A DNA stretch of 64,000 bases from UBA5066 sp048500275 (lineage in GTDB: Bacteria; Acidobacteriota; Thermoanaerobaculia; UBA5066), in the NCBI GenBank assembly GCA_048500275.1, contig JASNYI010000001.1, positions 558,001 to 622,000 on the forward strand, written 5' to 3'. The stretch's first letter is position 1; each line of letters opens with the position of its first letter. Shown piece by piece: positions 26,707 through 36,075 of the stretch. A program made the position numbers and the translations under genes. The notes below the pieces were generated by a model that saw nothing but the letters and a program-made list of their open reading frames with translations, was not told the origin of the DNA and did not search any database.

Positions 26707-27503
26707 CCGCCCCTGCCGCTCACTGCCGCAGGGCCGAGGCAGCCCTCCTTTCCGGCGGTCTCCCCGTGCCGCCGGAAGTGGCGAGCCACGCCTCGTTCTG
26801 CGAGACCTGCGGCCCGCTCCTCTCCGACTGCGAGGAGGTCGACCGGCTCCTCTCTTCCCTCGCCGTTCCAGCGCCGGCGGACGCGCTCGGCCCGTCGCTC
26901 ACGGCCCTCTCGGAGACCGAGCCCCCCCGCGTCGCCGCCCGGGGCGTGATGGCGCTCCTTTCGCCCGGCGCGCTGGCCGTTCCCGAACCCTCGCCGGCCC
27001 TCCTCCGCCGCCTCCTCGCCCTCCCCGCGGGCCGCCCGCGCCAGGCCCTGCCCGGGCCCGAGTCGAGCCGGTTCCGGCGCTGGCGGAGCGACTGGCGGGT
27101 CGTCGTCGCGCTCGCTTACGCCGCCTGCCTCGCTCTCGTGGCCATCCTCGGCGTCGACCCGCTCTCGGCCGCCCGCAGCGGCGCGAGCGGGATGGCCGCC
27201 GCCGGGGAACGGGCGATCGCCGAGGCGAGGACCGTCGCGGGCGAGAAGCTCGACACGGTTCTGGCGAGCCACCGCAAGAAGCCCCTCACAGAGCAGCTCG
27301 ACTACCGCTTCTACCGGACGCTCGCCCTCGGGAAGGCGAAGACCACCGCCTGGGCGGAGATCCTCCTCGGGCGGGTCTTCGGACGGCGTGTCGAGGCCGG
27401 GGAGAGCGCCCCGCGGCCCATGAGCGAACCGGACCCCTCCCGTTTGCGTTCCTTGGATCGAGCGGGACGGGACGCCCCGCTCCACAGAGCGCAGCGAGCC
27501 TGA
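26703..27503 (+). CDS. ZAS-type transmembrane anti-sigma factor
   Basis: 266 residues, starting at the GTG of a GTGA overlap with the sigma gene. The N-terminal cytosolic part contains HASFCETC, an exact H-x3-C-x2-C zinc-binding anti-sigma (ZAS) motif, at about residues 29-36, followed by the helical ASD-like segment. One membrane helix lies at about 136-153 (VVVALAYAACLALVAILG), then about 110 residues outside with helices (ERAIAEARTVAGEKLDTVL). It should hold the sigma factor inactive until the outer part senses a signal. Translational coupling fits a fixed ratio. Confidence 0.82.
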   Translation: MTAPAAHCRRAEAALLSGGLPVPPEVASHASFCETCGPLLSDCEEVDRLLSSLAVPAPADALGPSLTALSETEPPRVAARGVMALLSPGALAVPEPSPALLRRLLALPAGRPRQALPGPESSRFRRWRSDWRVVVALAYAACLALVAILGVDPLSAARSGASGMAAAGERAIAEARTVAGEKLDTVLASHRKKPLTEQLDYRFYRTLALGKAKTTAWAEILLGRVFGRRVEAGESAPRPMSEPDPSRLRSLDRAGRDAPLHRAQRA

Positions 27504-27523
27504 GAAGACCAGAAGGTGAACCG

Positions 27524-28114
27524 ATGAACGAGAACACCGCCTCCCCGCCGCCCCCGCCGACCGCGACCCCCGCCCCACCGGTCGCCTACGCGCCCGCCGC
27601 CCCCGCGATGCCGGCGCGCCCCGCGGCGCCTCCGGGCAAGAACCCCGCGGCCGCCGGGCTCCTCTCGTTCTTCCCCGGCCTCGGGCACGTCTACCTCGGC
27701 CTCTACAAGCGCGGGATCGTCTTCTTCGCGATCCTCGTCCTGCTCATCGCGATCGCCGACCGTCCGCACACCGGGCCGTTCGGGATGCTGATCCCCTTCT
27801 GGTGGATCTTCGTCCTGATCGACGCCGTGAGGCAGGCGCGGGCCATCAACGCCACCGGGATGCCCGAGCCCGGCTTCTTCGGCGAGGAGAAGCCCTTCAA
27901 GGCGGACGGCGGCCTCACCTTCGGCATCTTCCTCATCCTGATCGGCCTCTTCTTCCTCCTCGACAGGATCGTCGACATCGACCTCGGCTTCCTCCTCGAC
28001 TGGTGGCCGGCCCTCCTCGTCGCCTTCGGCGGCTGGCAGGTCTTCGCCTACTTCCAGGAGAAGAAGCGCCGCGAGGAGGCTGCCGCCGCGGCGGCGCCCG
28101 AGCTCGAGCCTTAG
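27524..28114 (+). CDS. Membrane protein of the sigma operon (proline-rich N-terminus, four helices)
   Basis: 196 residues. The first 45 are Pro/Ala-rich and soluble, followed by NPAAAGLLSFFPGLGHVYLGLYKRGIVFFAILVLLIAIA (TM2-like glycine turn, GLGHVYLGLYKRG), WWIFVLIDAVRQAR, and two helices in GLTFGIFLILIGLFFLLDRIVDIDLGFLLDWWPALLVAFGGWQVFAYF that resemble LiaF/DUF5668 N-terminal helices. It starts 20 bp after the anti-sigma gene and is probably the third gene of the operon. It may take part in sensing or be a target (inference). Confidence 0.7.
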   Translation: MNENTASPPPPPTATPAPPVAYAPAAPAMPARPAAPPGKNPAAAGLLSFFPGLGHVYLGLYKRGIVFFAILVLLIAIADRPHTGPFGMLIPFWWIFVLIDAVRQARAINATGMPEPGFFGEEKPFKADGGLTFGIFLILIGLFFLLDRIVDIDLGFLLDWWPALLVAFGGWQVFAYFQEKKRREEAAAAAAPELEP

Positions 28115-28140
28115 GCCGCGAAGGACGGCGTCCGCGAGGG

Positions 28141-28173
28141 AGGGAGGGGCCCAGGCCCCTCCCTTTCGCTTTT
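28141..28173 (+). terminator. Rho-independent terminator of the sigma operon
   Basis: AGGGAGGGGCC (28141-28151) pairs perfectly with GGCCCCTCCCT (28154-28164), followed by TTCGCTTTT. It lies 27 bp after the stop of the third operon gene. Confidence 0.75.
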
Positions 28174-28226
28174 CGGGGCGGCCCGCGCGGCCTCCGGCCC
28201 CTCCCCGGCCGCGGGACGCGATCGCG

Positions 28227-28757
28227 CTACCGGCCGAGGCTCGTCACGAGGACGACCGTCGACGGCGTCACCCTGCCGTCGCGCGGGTCGATGAGGTGAT
28301 CCTCGACGACGATCTGGACCGTCTCGTCGTCCTTCGTCCAACGGGCCGTCCTGCCGAGCTTCCCCGTCCAGGCCTTCTCCTCGGCGGCGTCGACGGCGAT
28401 GCCCGCCGCCCGCGCGTACTCGCGCAGGTCGCCCAGGATGTCGCGGTCCCCCTTGAGGAAGACGATCCACATCGCGGGCCCCTCGTAGAAGGCGACCGTC
28501 TCCTCCCAGCTCTTCGGCGTCGTGTAGACGGCGACCTTGAGCCTCGAGAGGCGGCGCTTCAGCTCGGCCTTCGCCGAGGCCGGCTGGGCGGTCCGCTCCA
28601 GCTCGGCGAGGAAGGCCTGCATCTCGACCTTCGCACGGTCGGAGACGACCTTCGTCATCTCGGCCTCGTAGCGCCCGCCGGGCGGGGGAGGCACGCCCTT
28701 CACGGCAGAGGGCTCGGCCAGCCAGAAGAGGGCGAGAAGCGACAGGAGGGGGCTCAT
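28227..28757 (-). CDS. Small exported hypothetical protein
   Basis: 176 residues with a short signal peptide (MSPLLSLLALFWLAEPSA). The mature protein is helical at first (YEAEMTKVVSDRAKVEMQAFLAELER), then alpha/beta with LKVAVYTTPKSWEETVAFYEG and TVQIVVEDHLIDPRDGRVTPSTVVLVTSL at the end. I do not recognise the family. It lies 25 bp downstream of the rhomboid-like gene on the same strand and may be in the mutL operon. Confidence 0.6.
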   Translation of the reverse strand: MSPLLSLLALFWLAEPSAVKGVPPPPGGRYEAEMTKVVSDRAKVEMQAFLAELERTAQPASAKAELKRRLSRLKVAVYTTPKSWEETVAFYEGPAMWIVFLKGDRDILGDLREYARAAGIAVDAAEEKAWTGKLGRTARWTKDDETVQIVVEDHLIDPRDGRVTPSTVVLVTSLGR

Positions 28758-28782
28758 CGGGGGCGGAGTTTACCCGGAGGCC

Positions 28783-29699
28783 TCAGCCGTCGCGCTTCTT
28801 CACGACGATCTGGGCGGGCTCGCCGGAGAGGTAGCGAAGCGAGCACTCCGCGAACCCCTCGCACTTCACGCAGATCCCGTCCTTGTCCCCCTTGAAGTCG
28901 ATCGGCTTGCAGACGTTCACGCCCGGGACCACGAGCCGCTGCAGCTCGCCCCGGAGCCCCTCGCCCCCCGGCGGTGCGACGCCCGCCTTCTCCGACGTCC
29001 TGAGCGCCTCGACACGTGGGAAGAGCTCGCGGTTACGCTTCTCGAGGACGCCGTCCTGCACGACCGCCCCCGCCGTCTTCACCGCCGCCACGGCCTCCCG
29101 GGCAGCCCGGCGCGCCTTGAAACGGCCGTGGTGGCGGAGCCAGAAGAAGAGGAACCCCGCTCCGGCCCCGAGGACCCTCACGAGCGCCGGCCCCGGTCCG
29201 AACGTGAAGAGGTCGCGCAGGAAGGTCAGCGCCAGGACCCCGAGGCTGAAATAGGCGATCCACTTCACCTTCACAGGGATCACGAAGAAGACGAGGAACT
29301 GATTCTCGGGGAAGAGGAAGGCGTAGGCGAAGAGCATGGAGATCGGCACGACGAACGGGTCGCTCACGAGCGGGGTCCCGAGGACCCAGGCCGAGAGCGA
29401 CCCTCCGAGCGTCGCGACGAGCCAGAAGAACGTGTACTCGCGCGTTCCCCACTCCGCCTCCAGCGCGCTCCCGAGGATGAAGAGCGCGAAGGCGCCGAAG
29501 AAGAGCGACATCGGCCCCGCGTGCAGGAACTGGAAGGAGACGAAGCCCCACGGCTGCGACAGCGCCTGCTGCGGCCAGAAACCGAAGAGGGCGGCCGTCT
29601 TCCGCGGGTCCATCGTGTAGAGGAAGAAGAAGATGAAGTGGAGGCCGCAGAGCGGCATCGTGAGGCCGAGCTTCGGCGCGAAGAGGTCGCGGCCCGAGG

Positions 29700-29703
<4 letters not shown>
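28783..29703 (-). CDS. Rhomboid-family membrane protein lacking the catalytic serine, with a Cys-rich tail
   Basis: 306 residues with six or more hydrophobic helices. Rhomboid landmarks are FQFLHAGPMSLFFGAFALFILGSALEAEWGTREYTFFWLVATLGG and AYAFLFPENQFLVFFVIPVKVKW. The GxSG serine motif expected about nine residues before AYAFLFP is replaced by PFVVPISMLF, so proteolysis is unlikely. A cytosolic tail from about residue 205 ends with VCKPIDFKGDKDGICVKC and EGFAECSLRYL, four cysteines in C-x13-C-x2-C-x5-C, a possible metal site. Its ATG overlaps the mutL stop by 4 bp. Role unknown; possibly a pseudoprotease with a binding or scaffolding function. Confidence 0.75.
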
Positions 29704-31505
<1,802 letters not shown>

Positions 31506-31530
31506 CGGCGCGCGAGAGTACCAAGCACGC

Positions 31531-31558
31531 GGGGTCAGGTCTTGATTTTCTATTCTAC
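31531..31558 (+). repeat. Single arm of a GGGGTCAGGTC-type palindrome
   Basis: GGGGTCAGGTC followed by an AT-rich TTGATTTTCTATTCTA lies between divergent mutL and the DUF4230 gene. The GGGGTCAGGTC tip equals that of the full inverted repeat at 7851, but no matching right arm (GACCTGACCCC) occurs here, so this looks like a decayed or truncated element. Confidence 0.55.
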
Positions 31559-31652
31559 GGCACGGCGGAACCGGCCCCGCGCGGAGGTCGCGCGAACCCG
31601 GACCCGGGGGACCGGAAAGGGGCCGCCCTCCCGATCGGGTACGCTCCCCTCT

Positions 31653-32411
31653 GTGACCTCCGCCCCGCGACGGCCTTCCGCGTCCCTCCTCGTCCTCGCG
31701 TCGCTCGTCCTCGCGATCCTCGTCGCCGCGTCGATCCTCGTGGGCCGGGTCGCGCGGATGCCGGGGGAGATGGCGGGTGCGATTCCGAGGGCGGCGCGCG
31801 AAACGGCCACCGCCCTCTCCGACGGCCTCGCGCGCCTCGCCACGGCGATCCGAATGCGGAGCGTGACGACGGAGTTCACGAGCACGGCGACCGAGGTCCG
31901 CGGGACGAAGCGCCTCCAGGTCGCCGAGCTCTCGCAGGTCGAGGTCGTCGAGAGGCGCGACGCGACGCGGCTCTTCGGCATCCCTCTCCCCGACGTCGTC
32001 GTCTCGGCGAGGGCGCCCGTCACGTACGTCTACGTCCTCGACCTCGACGGGCGCTGGGAGTTCGACCTCGCCGGGAGGACCGTCTCGGTCCTCGCGCCGG
32101 ACCTCTCGTGGAACGCCCCTGCCGTAGACGTCTCTGCGCTGACGTTCGTGAAGGCGGAGACGTCGATCCTGAGGGACGAGGACCGCGTTCTGGAGGAGCT
32201 GCGAGCCTCCCTCACCGGCATCTTCCGGCAGCGCGCGCGGCAGGGCGTCCCGCTCGTGAGGGAGACCGCGCGCCGACAGGCCGAGGAGTTCGTGCGCGCC
32301 TGGCTCCTCAGGGCCTACGGCGTCCCGGAGGACGTCCGCGTCGTCGTGCGGTTCCGTGGCGAGCCGACGACGATCGGGCCGGCGAGCCCGCTCCTGCCGC
32401 CGCGGGGCTGA
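31653..32411 (+). CDS. DUF4230-family membrane-anchored protein
   Basis: 252 residues from a GTG. One N-terminal membrane anchor (LLVLASLVLAILVAASILVGRVA, residues 12-34) is followed by a helical linker and a DUF4230-like domain: LQVAELSQVEVVERRD, VVVSARAPVTYVYVLDLDGRWEFDLAGRTVSVLAPDLSWNAPAVDV, then a C-terminal helical region (RETARRQAEEFVRAWLLRAYG). The family is widespread and uncharacterised; the main domain is predicted to face outside. Its stop is 3 bp from the convergent metalloprotease-like gene. Confidence 0.7.
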   Translation: MTSAPRRPSASLLVLASLVLAILVAASILVGRVARMPGEMAGAIPRAARETATALSDGLARLATAIRMRSVTTEFTSTATEVRGTKRLQVAELSQVEVVERRDATRLFGIPLPDVVVSARAPVTYVYVLDLDGRWEFDLAGRTVSVLAPDLSWNAPAVDVSALTFVKAETSILRDEDRVLEELRASLTGIFRQRARQGVPLVRETARRQAEEFVRAWLLRAYGVPEDVRVVVRFRGEPTTIGPASPLLPPRG

Positions 32412-32414
32412 GGC

Positions 32415-33590
32415 TCAGGCCTCGTCGTCCGCGGGGGCGCGGAGCGCGAGGCCCAGCGCCCCGAGCGGCACGACGAGGAAGACGACGACGACCAGCGCCG
32501 CGAGCGTCGTCAGCTCGAGCCCGGTCGTCGCGGCCACCTTCACGAAGTCGTTCTGCCCGGCGATCGCGACCGTCAGGTAGTCCGTCCGCGTCTCGGCGCT
32601 CAGGACGATTCCGCCGAAGAGCTTCACGTTCCTCGCGACCAGGTAGAAGGCGAAGAATCCCCAGACCGGCCGTTCCCACTCGGCCCTCCCGCCCCTCACC
32701 GCCCGGCGGAAGGCCCAGGCCGCGAACAGGACCTCCGCGAGGTGCCCGCCGACGTCGAACGCCGTCACGTGCGCCTTCGTGAAGGCGACGAACGGGTAAA
32801 GGACGGCCGACGCGATGAACAGGACGTTCCACTGCGGCGCGCGGCGGTACTTCACGGCAAGGAAGACCAGAGCCCCCCAGACGAGGGCCGCGACGACCCG
32901 GCTCTGGGCGAAGACGACGGTCACGACGATCACAGGTACGGCCGAGCAGCCGAAGAACCAGGCCACGAGCGTGTGCCCGAGTTCGTGGACGAAGAACGAG
33001 ATCCCCTCGCCCATCACCCGGAACGGGAAGAGCCAGCCGAGGAGGACGGACGGCACGAACGCGACGAAGAGCGCGCGGACGCCGGGCGGCAGGGCCCGCC
33101 AGGCCTCGCCGACGCCCGCCGCCTCCCGTGGCGGACGAGAGGGGACGGGAACGGCGGCCGCCGCCGGGGGGAGGGCCCCGGGCTCGGCGGCCGGGGGCAC
33201 CCCGGCGGGGGGCGGCTCCCCACGCCTCACGACAGGGGTGGGGAGAATGGCCTCGCCTCCCGAAGTCGGCGAGCCCGGAGCAGGCGAGGCCTCGCCGTCC
33301 CGGGCGGCTCGCGGCGGCTCCCCCACCTCCATCCCGTACGGCACGAGGTCCCTCACGAGAAAGCGGTCGTCCCAGGGCGCGAGGACGTGGCGCCAGCCGC
33401 CACCCGCACGCGGCGTGACGCTCAGGACCTCGTAGAGCTCGCCCTCCCAGCGCACGGCCGTCCCCGGCAGGACGGGGGCGCGGGGGGAGACCTCCTGCCG
33501 CCCCGACCAACCTTTCGGCCGGAGCGACAGGAGGACGACGGTCCCGTCGGTCGAAGGCTCGATCCGGTCGCGGCCGAGGGGGCTGGGCAT
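32415..33590 (-). CDS. M50-like membrane zinc metalloprotease homolog
   Basis: 391 residues. The N-terminal 170 are soluble with an SH3-like start (AVRWEGELYEVLSVTPRAGGGWRHVLAPWDDRFLVRDLV) and a Pro/Ala-rich linker; the rest holds about eight hydrophobic helices. FFVHELGHTLVAWFFG at residues 199-214 gives HExxH (H202, E203, H206) inside a helix, as in site-2-type proteases. FDVGGHLAEVLFA (H283, E286) is the only obvious further ligand source; the usual NxxPxxxxDG is not seen. It could be an active intramembrane protease or a sequence-related non-protease. No substrate is suggested by neighbours. Confidence 0.6.
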   Translation of the reverse strand: MPSPLGRDRIEPSTDGTVVLLSLRPKGWSGRQEVSPRAPVLPGTAVRWEGELYEVLSVTPRAGGGWRHVLAPWDDRFLVRDLVPYGMEVGEPPRAARDGEASPAPGSPTSGGEAILPTPVVRRGEPPPAGVPPAAEPGALPPAAAAVPVPSRPPREAAGVGEAWRALPPGVRALFVAFVPSVLLGWLFPFRVMGEGISFFVHELGHTLVAWFFGCSAVPVIVVTVVFAQSRVVAALVWGALVFLAVKYRRAPQWNVLFIASAVLYPFVAFTKAHVTAFDVGGHLAEVLFAAWAFRRAVRGGRAEWERPVWGFFAFYLVARNVKLFGGIVLSAETRTDYLTVAIAGQNDFVKVAATTGLELTTLAALVVVVFLVVPLGALGLALRAPADDEA

Positions 33591-33627
33591 CGGCGAACCT
33601 TACCCCGCCCCCCGCCACGCCGCTACG

Positions 33628-34266
33628 TCACTTCAGCGGTGCGCTGAACTCTCCGGAGAGCTGGGTCCACTTGTCCTTCACGTCGAACTTGCCGGAGATC
33701 GAGTCGGCGGTCACCGAGGTCACCTCGATCGTTCCCGTGGGCTGCGAGAACTGGAGCGACGTCCCGCCCGTCACGGCGATCTCCACGCTCGAAGTCATCT
33801 CGGCCTGGCCCTGGGGTTTCGTCGGGTCGTACATCCCGGCAGCGAACTCGAGGGTCTCTCCCGGGGCGACCTGCTTCTGCCGGGTCAGCCAGAGCTCGAT
33901 CCGGGCCTGGCCCGGATCGGGCGAGGTCCTCTTGCTGAACTCGGCGCGATTGGCAGCCGGGAAATCGTAGGTCGAGAGAACGACGACGACGTTGGCGTTC
34001 CCGACCGACGAGTCCTTGAAGGCGACGGCCTTCGCAGCGCCGAAATCGGGGACTTCGGTCTTCGGCCAGGCGCCGTGCGTCGAAGTCACCGTGACCTTCG
34101 TGACCCCGGCGGGTGCCGGGGCGGCCGGGGCCGGGGCCTCCGGCGCCGGCGCCTCGGCGACCGGGGCGGCCTCGGGGGCCGAGGGCTTCTCGGCGGGCTT
34201 GCCGCAGGCGACGAGGAGACAGGCGCCCGCGAGGACGGACAGGGCGATCGTTCCTTTCGAGGTCAT
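33628..34266 (-). CDS. Lipoprotein, unknown function
   Basis: 212 residues. A lipoprotein signal peptide ends LLVAC-G (lipobox Cys at residue 21), followed by a long Pro/Ala/Glu linker to about residue 53 and a beta-rich domain (VVVVLSTYDFPAANRAEF, ARIELWLTRQKQVAPGETLEFAAGMYD, GTIEVTSVTADSISGKFDVKDKW). The end resembles the 'GKFDV' calycin-like secreted domains, but I cannot name it. AGGAGGG precedes the ATG. An envelope-anchored protein in its own transcription unit. Confidence 0.7.
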   Translation of the reverse strand: MTSKGTIALSVLAGACLLVACGKPAEKPSAPEAAPVAEAPAPEAPAPAAPAPAGVTKVTVTSTHGAWPKTEVPDFGAAKAVAFKDSSVGNANVVVVLSTYDFPAANRAEFSKRTSPDPGQARIELWLTRQKQVAPGETLEFAAGMYDPTKPQGQAEMTSSVEIAVTGGTSLQFSQPTGTIEVTSVTADSISGKFDVKDKWTQLSGEFSAPLK

Positions 34267-34367
34267 GTGACCCTCCTGCCTTCATCTTCCACCCGGAGAT
34301 CCGACGACGCAATTGGCAAAGATCACACCTGTGCAGGAAGACAACCTGAGAACAATTCACAAGAGAA

Positions 34368-34400
34368 CCGCCCCGCTCCGGGCAGATCGGAGCGGGGCGG
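34368..34400 (-). terminator. Terminator of pepD
   Basis: CCGCCCCGCTCCG (34368-34380) pairs perfectly with CGGAGCGGGGCGG (34388-34400), 30 bp beyond the pepD stop. On the pepD strand it is followed by TTCTCTTGTG, a partial T run. Confidence 0.7.
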
Positions 34401-34430
34401 CGAGGGTCGGGGCAGGTTTCCGGCCGGGAG

Positions 34431-35879
34431 CTACATCCTCGGCAGGAGCGCGGTGAGGTAGGTCCAGAAATTCTGGACCGACGGGATGCTGACGCACTCG
34501 TCGGGCGAGTGGGCGTTGCGGATCGTCGGACCGAAGGAGATCGTGTCCATGCCGGGGAACTTCTCCCCGATGATCCCGCACTCGAGGCCGGCGTGGATCG
34601 CCTTGACCTCGGGCACCTTCCCGAAGAGCTCCGCGTGGACGTCCTTCGCGAGGCCGAGGATCGGGGAGGAGACGTTGGGCTTCCAGCCCGGGTAGCCGTC
34701 GCCCTGCTTCACGGCGAACCCGGCGAGCTCCATCGCGGTCGCCATCTGGCGCCCGGCGTCCTTCTTGGCCGACTCGACCGAGCTGCGCTGGCTCGTCGCC
34801 AGGGAGACGACGTCGCCCTTCGTCTCGACGATGGCGAGGTTCGTGGAGGTCTGGACGAGGCCCGGGATGTCGGGCGACCAGCCGAGGACCCCGTGCGGCG
34901 CGGCGTGCAGGAAGCCGAGGACCCTCTTCGCGTCGGCGGGAGAGAGGGGGTTCGGGGCGGCGTCGACGCGCTCGAGCCCGACGCTCACCGGGTTGTCGAA
35001 GCGGCCCGCCTCGGAGCGGACGTCGGCCTCGAGCTTCGCGAGCGCGGCCTTCGCGTCCGCCTCGCGGACCGGGTCGAGCCAGCCGGAGGCGAAGCCCTCG
35101 CGGGCGATGGCGTTGCGCTTGCTGCCGCCGTCGAGGGTCGCCGGCGCGAATCCGAACGTCTCCGCCGCGGAGACGGCCCGGGCGAGGACCTTGAGGGCGT
35201 TCACGCGCCCCTCGTGGATGTCGCAGCCCGAGTGCCCGCCGCGCAGGCCGGTGACGGCGATCCGGTAGGCCGAGGCGCCGGCCGCCGGGGCCACGCGCTC
35301 GACCGCCGTCGAGGCCATCGTGTCGAGACCGCCGGCACAGCCGACGTAGATCGCCCCTTCCTCCTCGGTGTCGAGGTTGAGCATCCGCTTCGCCGAGAGG
35401 AACGACGGGTCGAGGGCGTTCGCCCCGGTCAACCCCGTCTCCTCGTCGATGGTGAAGAGGCACTCCAGGGGCGGGTGAGCGATGTCGGTCGACTCGAGGA
35501 GGGCGAGGGCCGCGGCGCATCCGATGCCGTTGTCCGCGCCGAGCGTCGTCCCGTCGGCCTTCACCTCGTCCCCGTTCACCACGAGGCGGATCGGGTCCTT
35601 CGTGAAGTCGTGGACGGTGCCCGAGTTCTTCTCGCACACCATGTCGAGGTGCCCCTGCAGGACGAGAGGGGGCCGGTCCTCGAGCCCCTTCGTCCCGGGC
35701 TTGGTGATCAGGACGTTTCCGACAGAGTCGACCTTGACGGGAAGACCGAGGCGGGTGCCGAAGGCGACGACGTGGGCCGTGGCGGCGGCCTCGTCCTTGG
35801 AGCCGCGGGGGATCGCGGCGAGGGCGGCGAAGTGGTCCCACAGCAGCTGGGGCTCGAGACCAGCGAGGGCGTGCGTCAT
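34431..35879 (-). CDS. pepD: Aminoacyl-histidine dipeptidase (peptidase D, M20C)
   Basis: 482 residues, the usual PepD length, starting MTHALAGLEPQLLWDHFAALAAIPRGSKDE. Di-zinc site motifs: LVLQGHLDMVCEKN, TLGADNGIGCAAALALLE and IDEETGLTGA; GLRGGHSGCDIHEGRVNALKV and the C-terminal LECGIIGEKFPGMDTISFGPTIRNAHSPDECVSI are also PepD-typical. It cleaves Xaa-His and other dipeptides in the cytoplasm. Longer in-frame starts upstream lack sense. Its terminator follows; the gene diverges from the S9 peptidase across about 195 bp of GC-rich sequence in which I see nothing else. Confidence 0.94.
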   Translation of the reverse strand: MTHALAGLEPQLLWDHFAALAAIPRGSKDEAAATAHVVAFGTRLGLPVKVDSVGNVLITKPGTKGLEDRPPLVLQGHLDMVCEKNSGTVHDFTKDPIRLVVNGDEVKADGTTLGADNGIGCAAALALLESTDIAHPPLECLFTIDEETGLTGANALDPSFLSAKRMLNLDTEEEGAIYVGCAGGLDTMASTAVERVAPAAGASAYRIAVTGLRGGHSGCDIHEGRVNALKVLARAVSAAETFGFAPATLDGGSKRNAIAREGFASGWLDPVREADAKAALAKLEADVRSEAGRFDNPVSVGLERVDAAPNPLSPADAKRVLGFLHAAPHGVLGWSPDIPGLVQTSTNLAIVETKGDVVSLATSQRSSVESAKKDAGRQMATAMELAGFAVKQGDGYPGWKPNVSSPILGLAKDVHAELFGKVPEVKAIHAGLECGIIGEKFPGMDTISFGPTIRNAHSPDECVSIPSVQNFWTYLTALLPRM

Positions 35880-36075
35880 GGGTGGATCTCCTTCACGGGG
35901 CCGGGGAGGCCGGCCGGACATGATACCCGGTCGAAACGGCCTGCGGCGACCTTCCATTCCCGGCCATTGCCGGCCGCCATTGCTCCCGGCCGGCCCGGCC
36001 GAGAGCCGTGGCGCCCCGCCCCCGGGCGGAGACCGGGTCGTCGCTCCTCCCGTACCATTCCCTCCGGAGGTCCCG

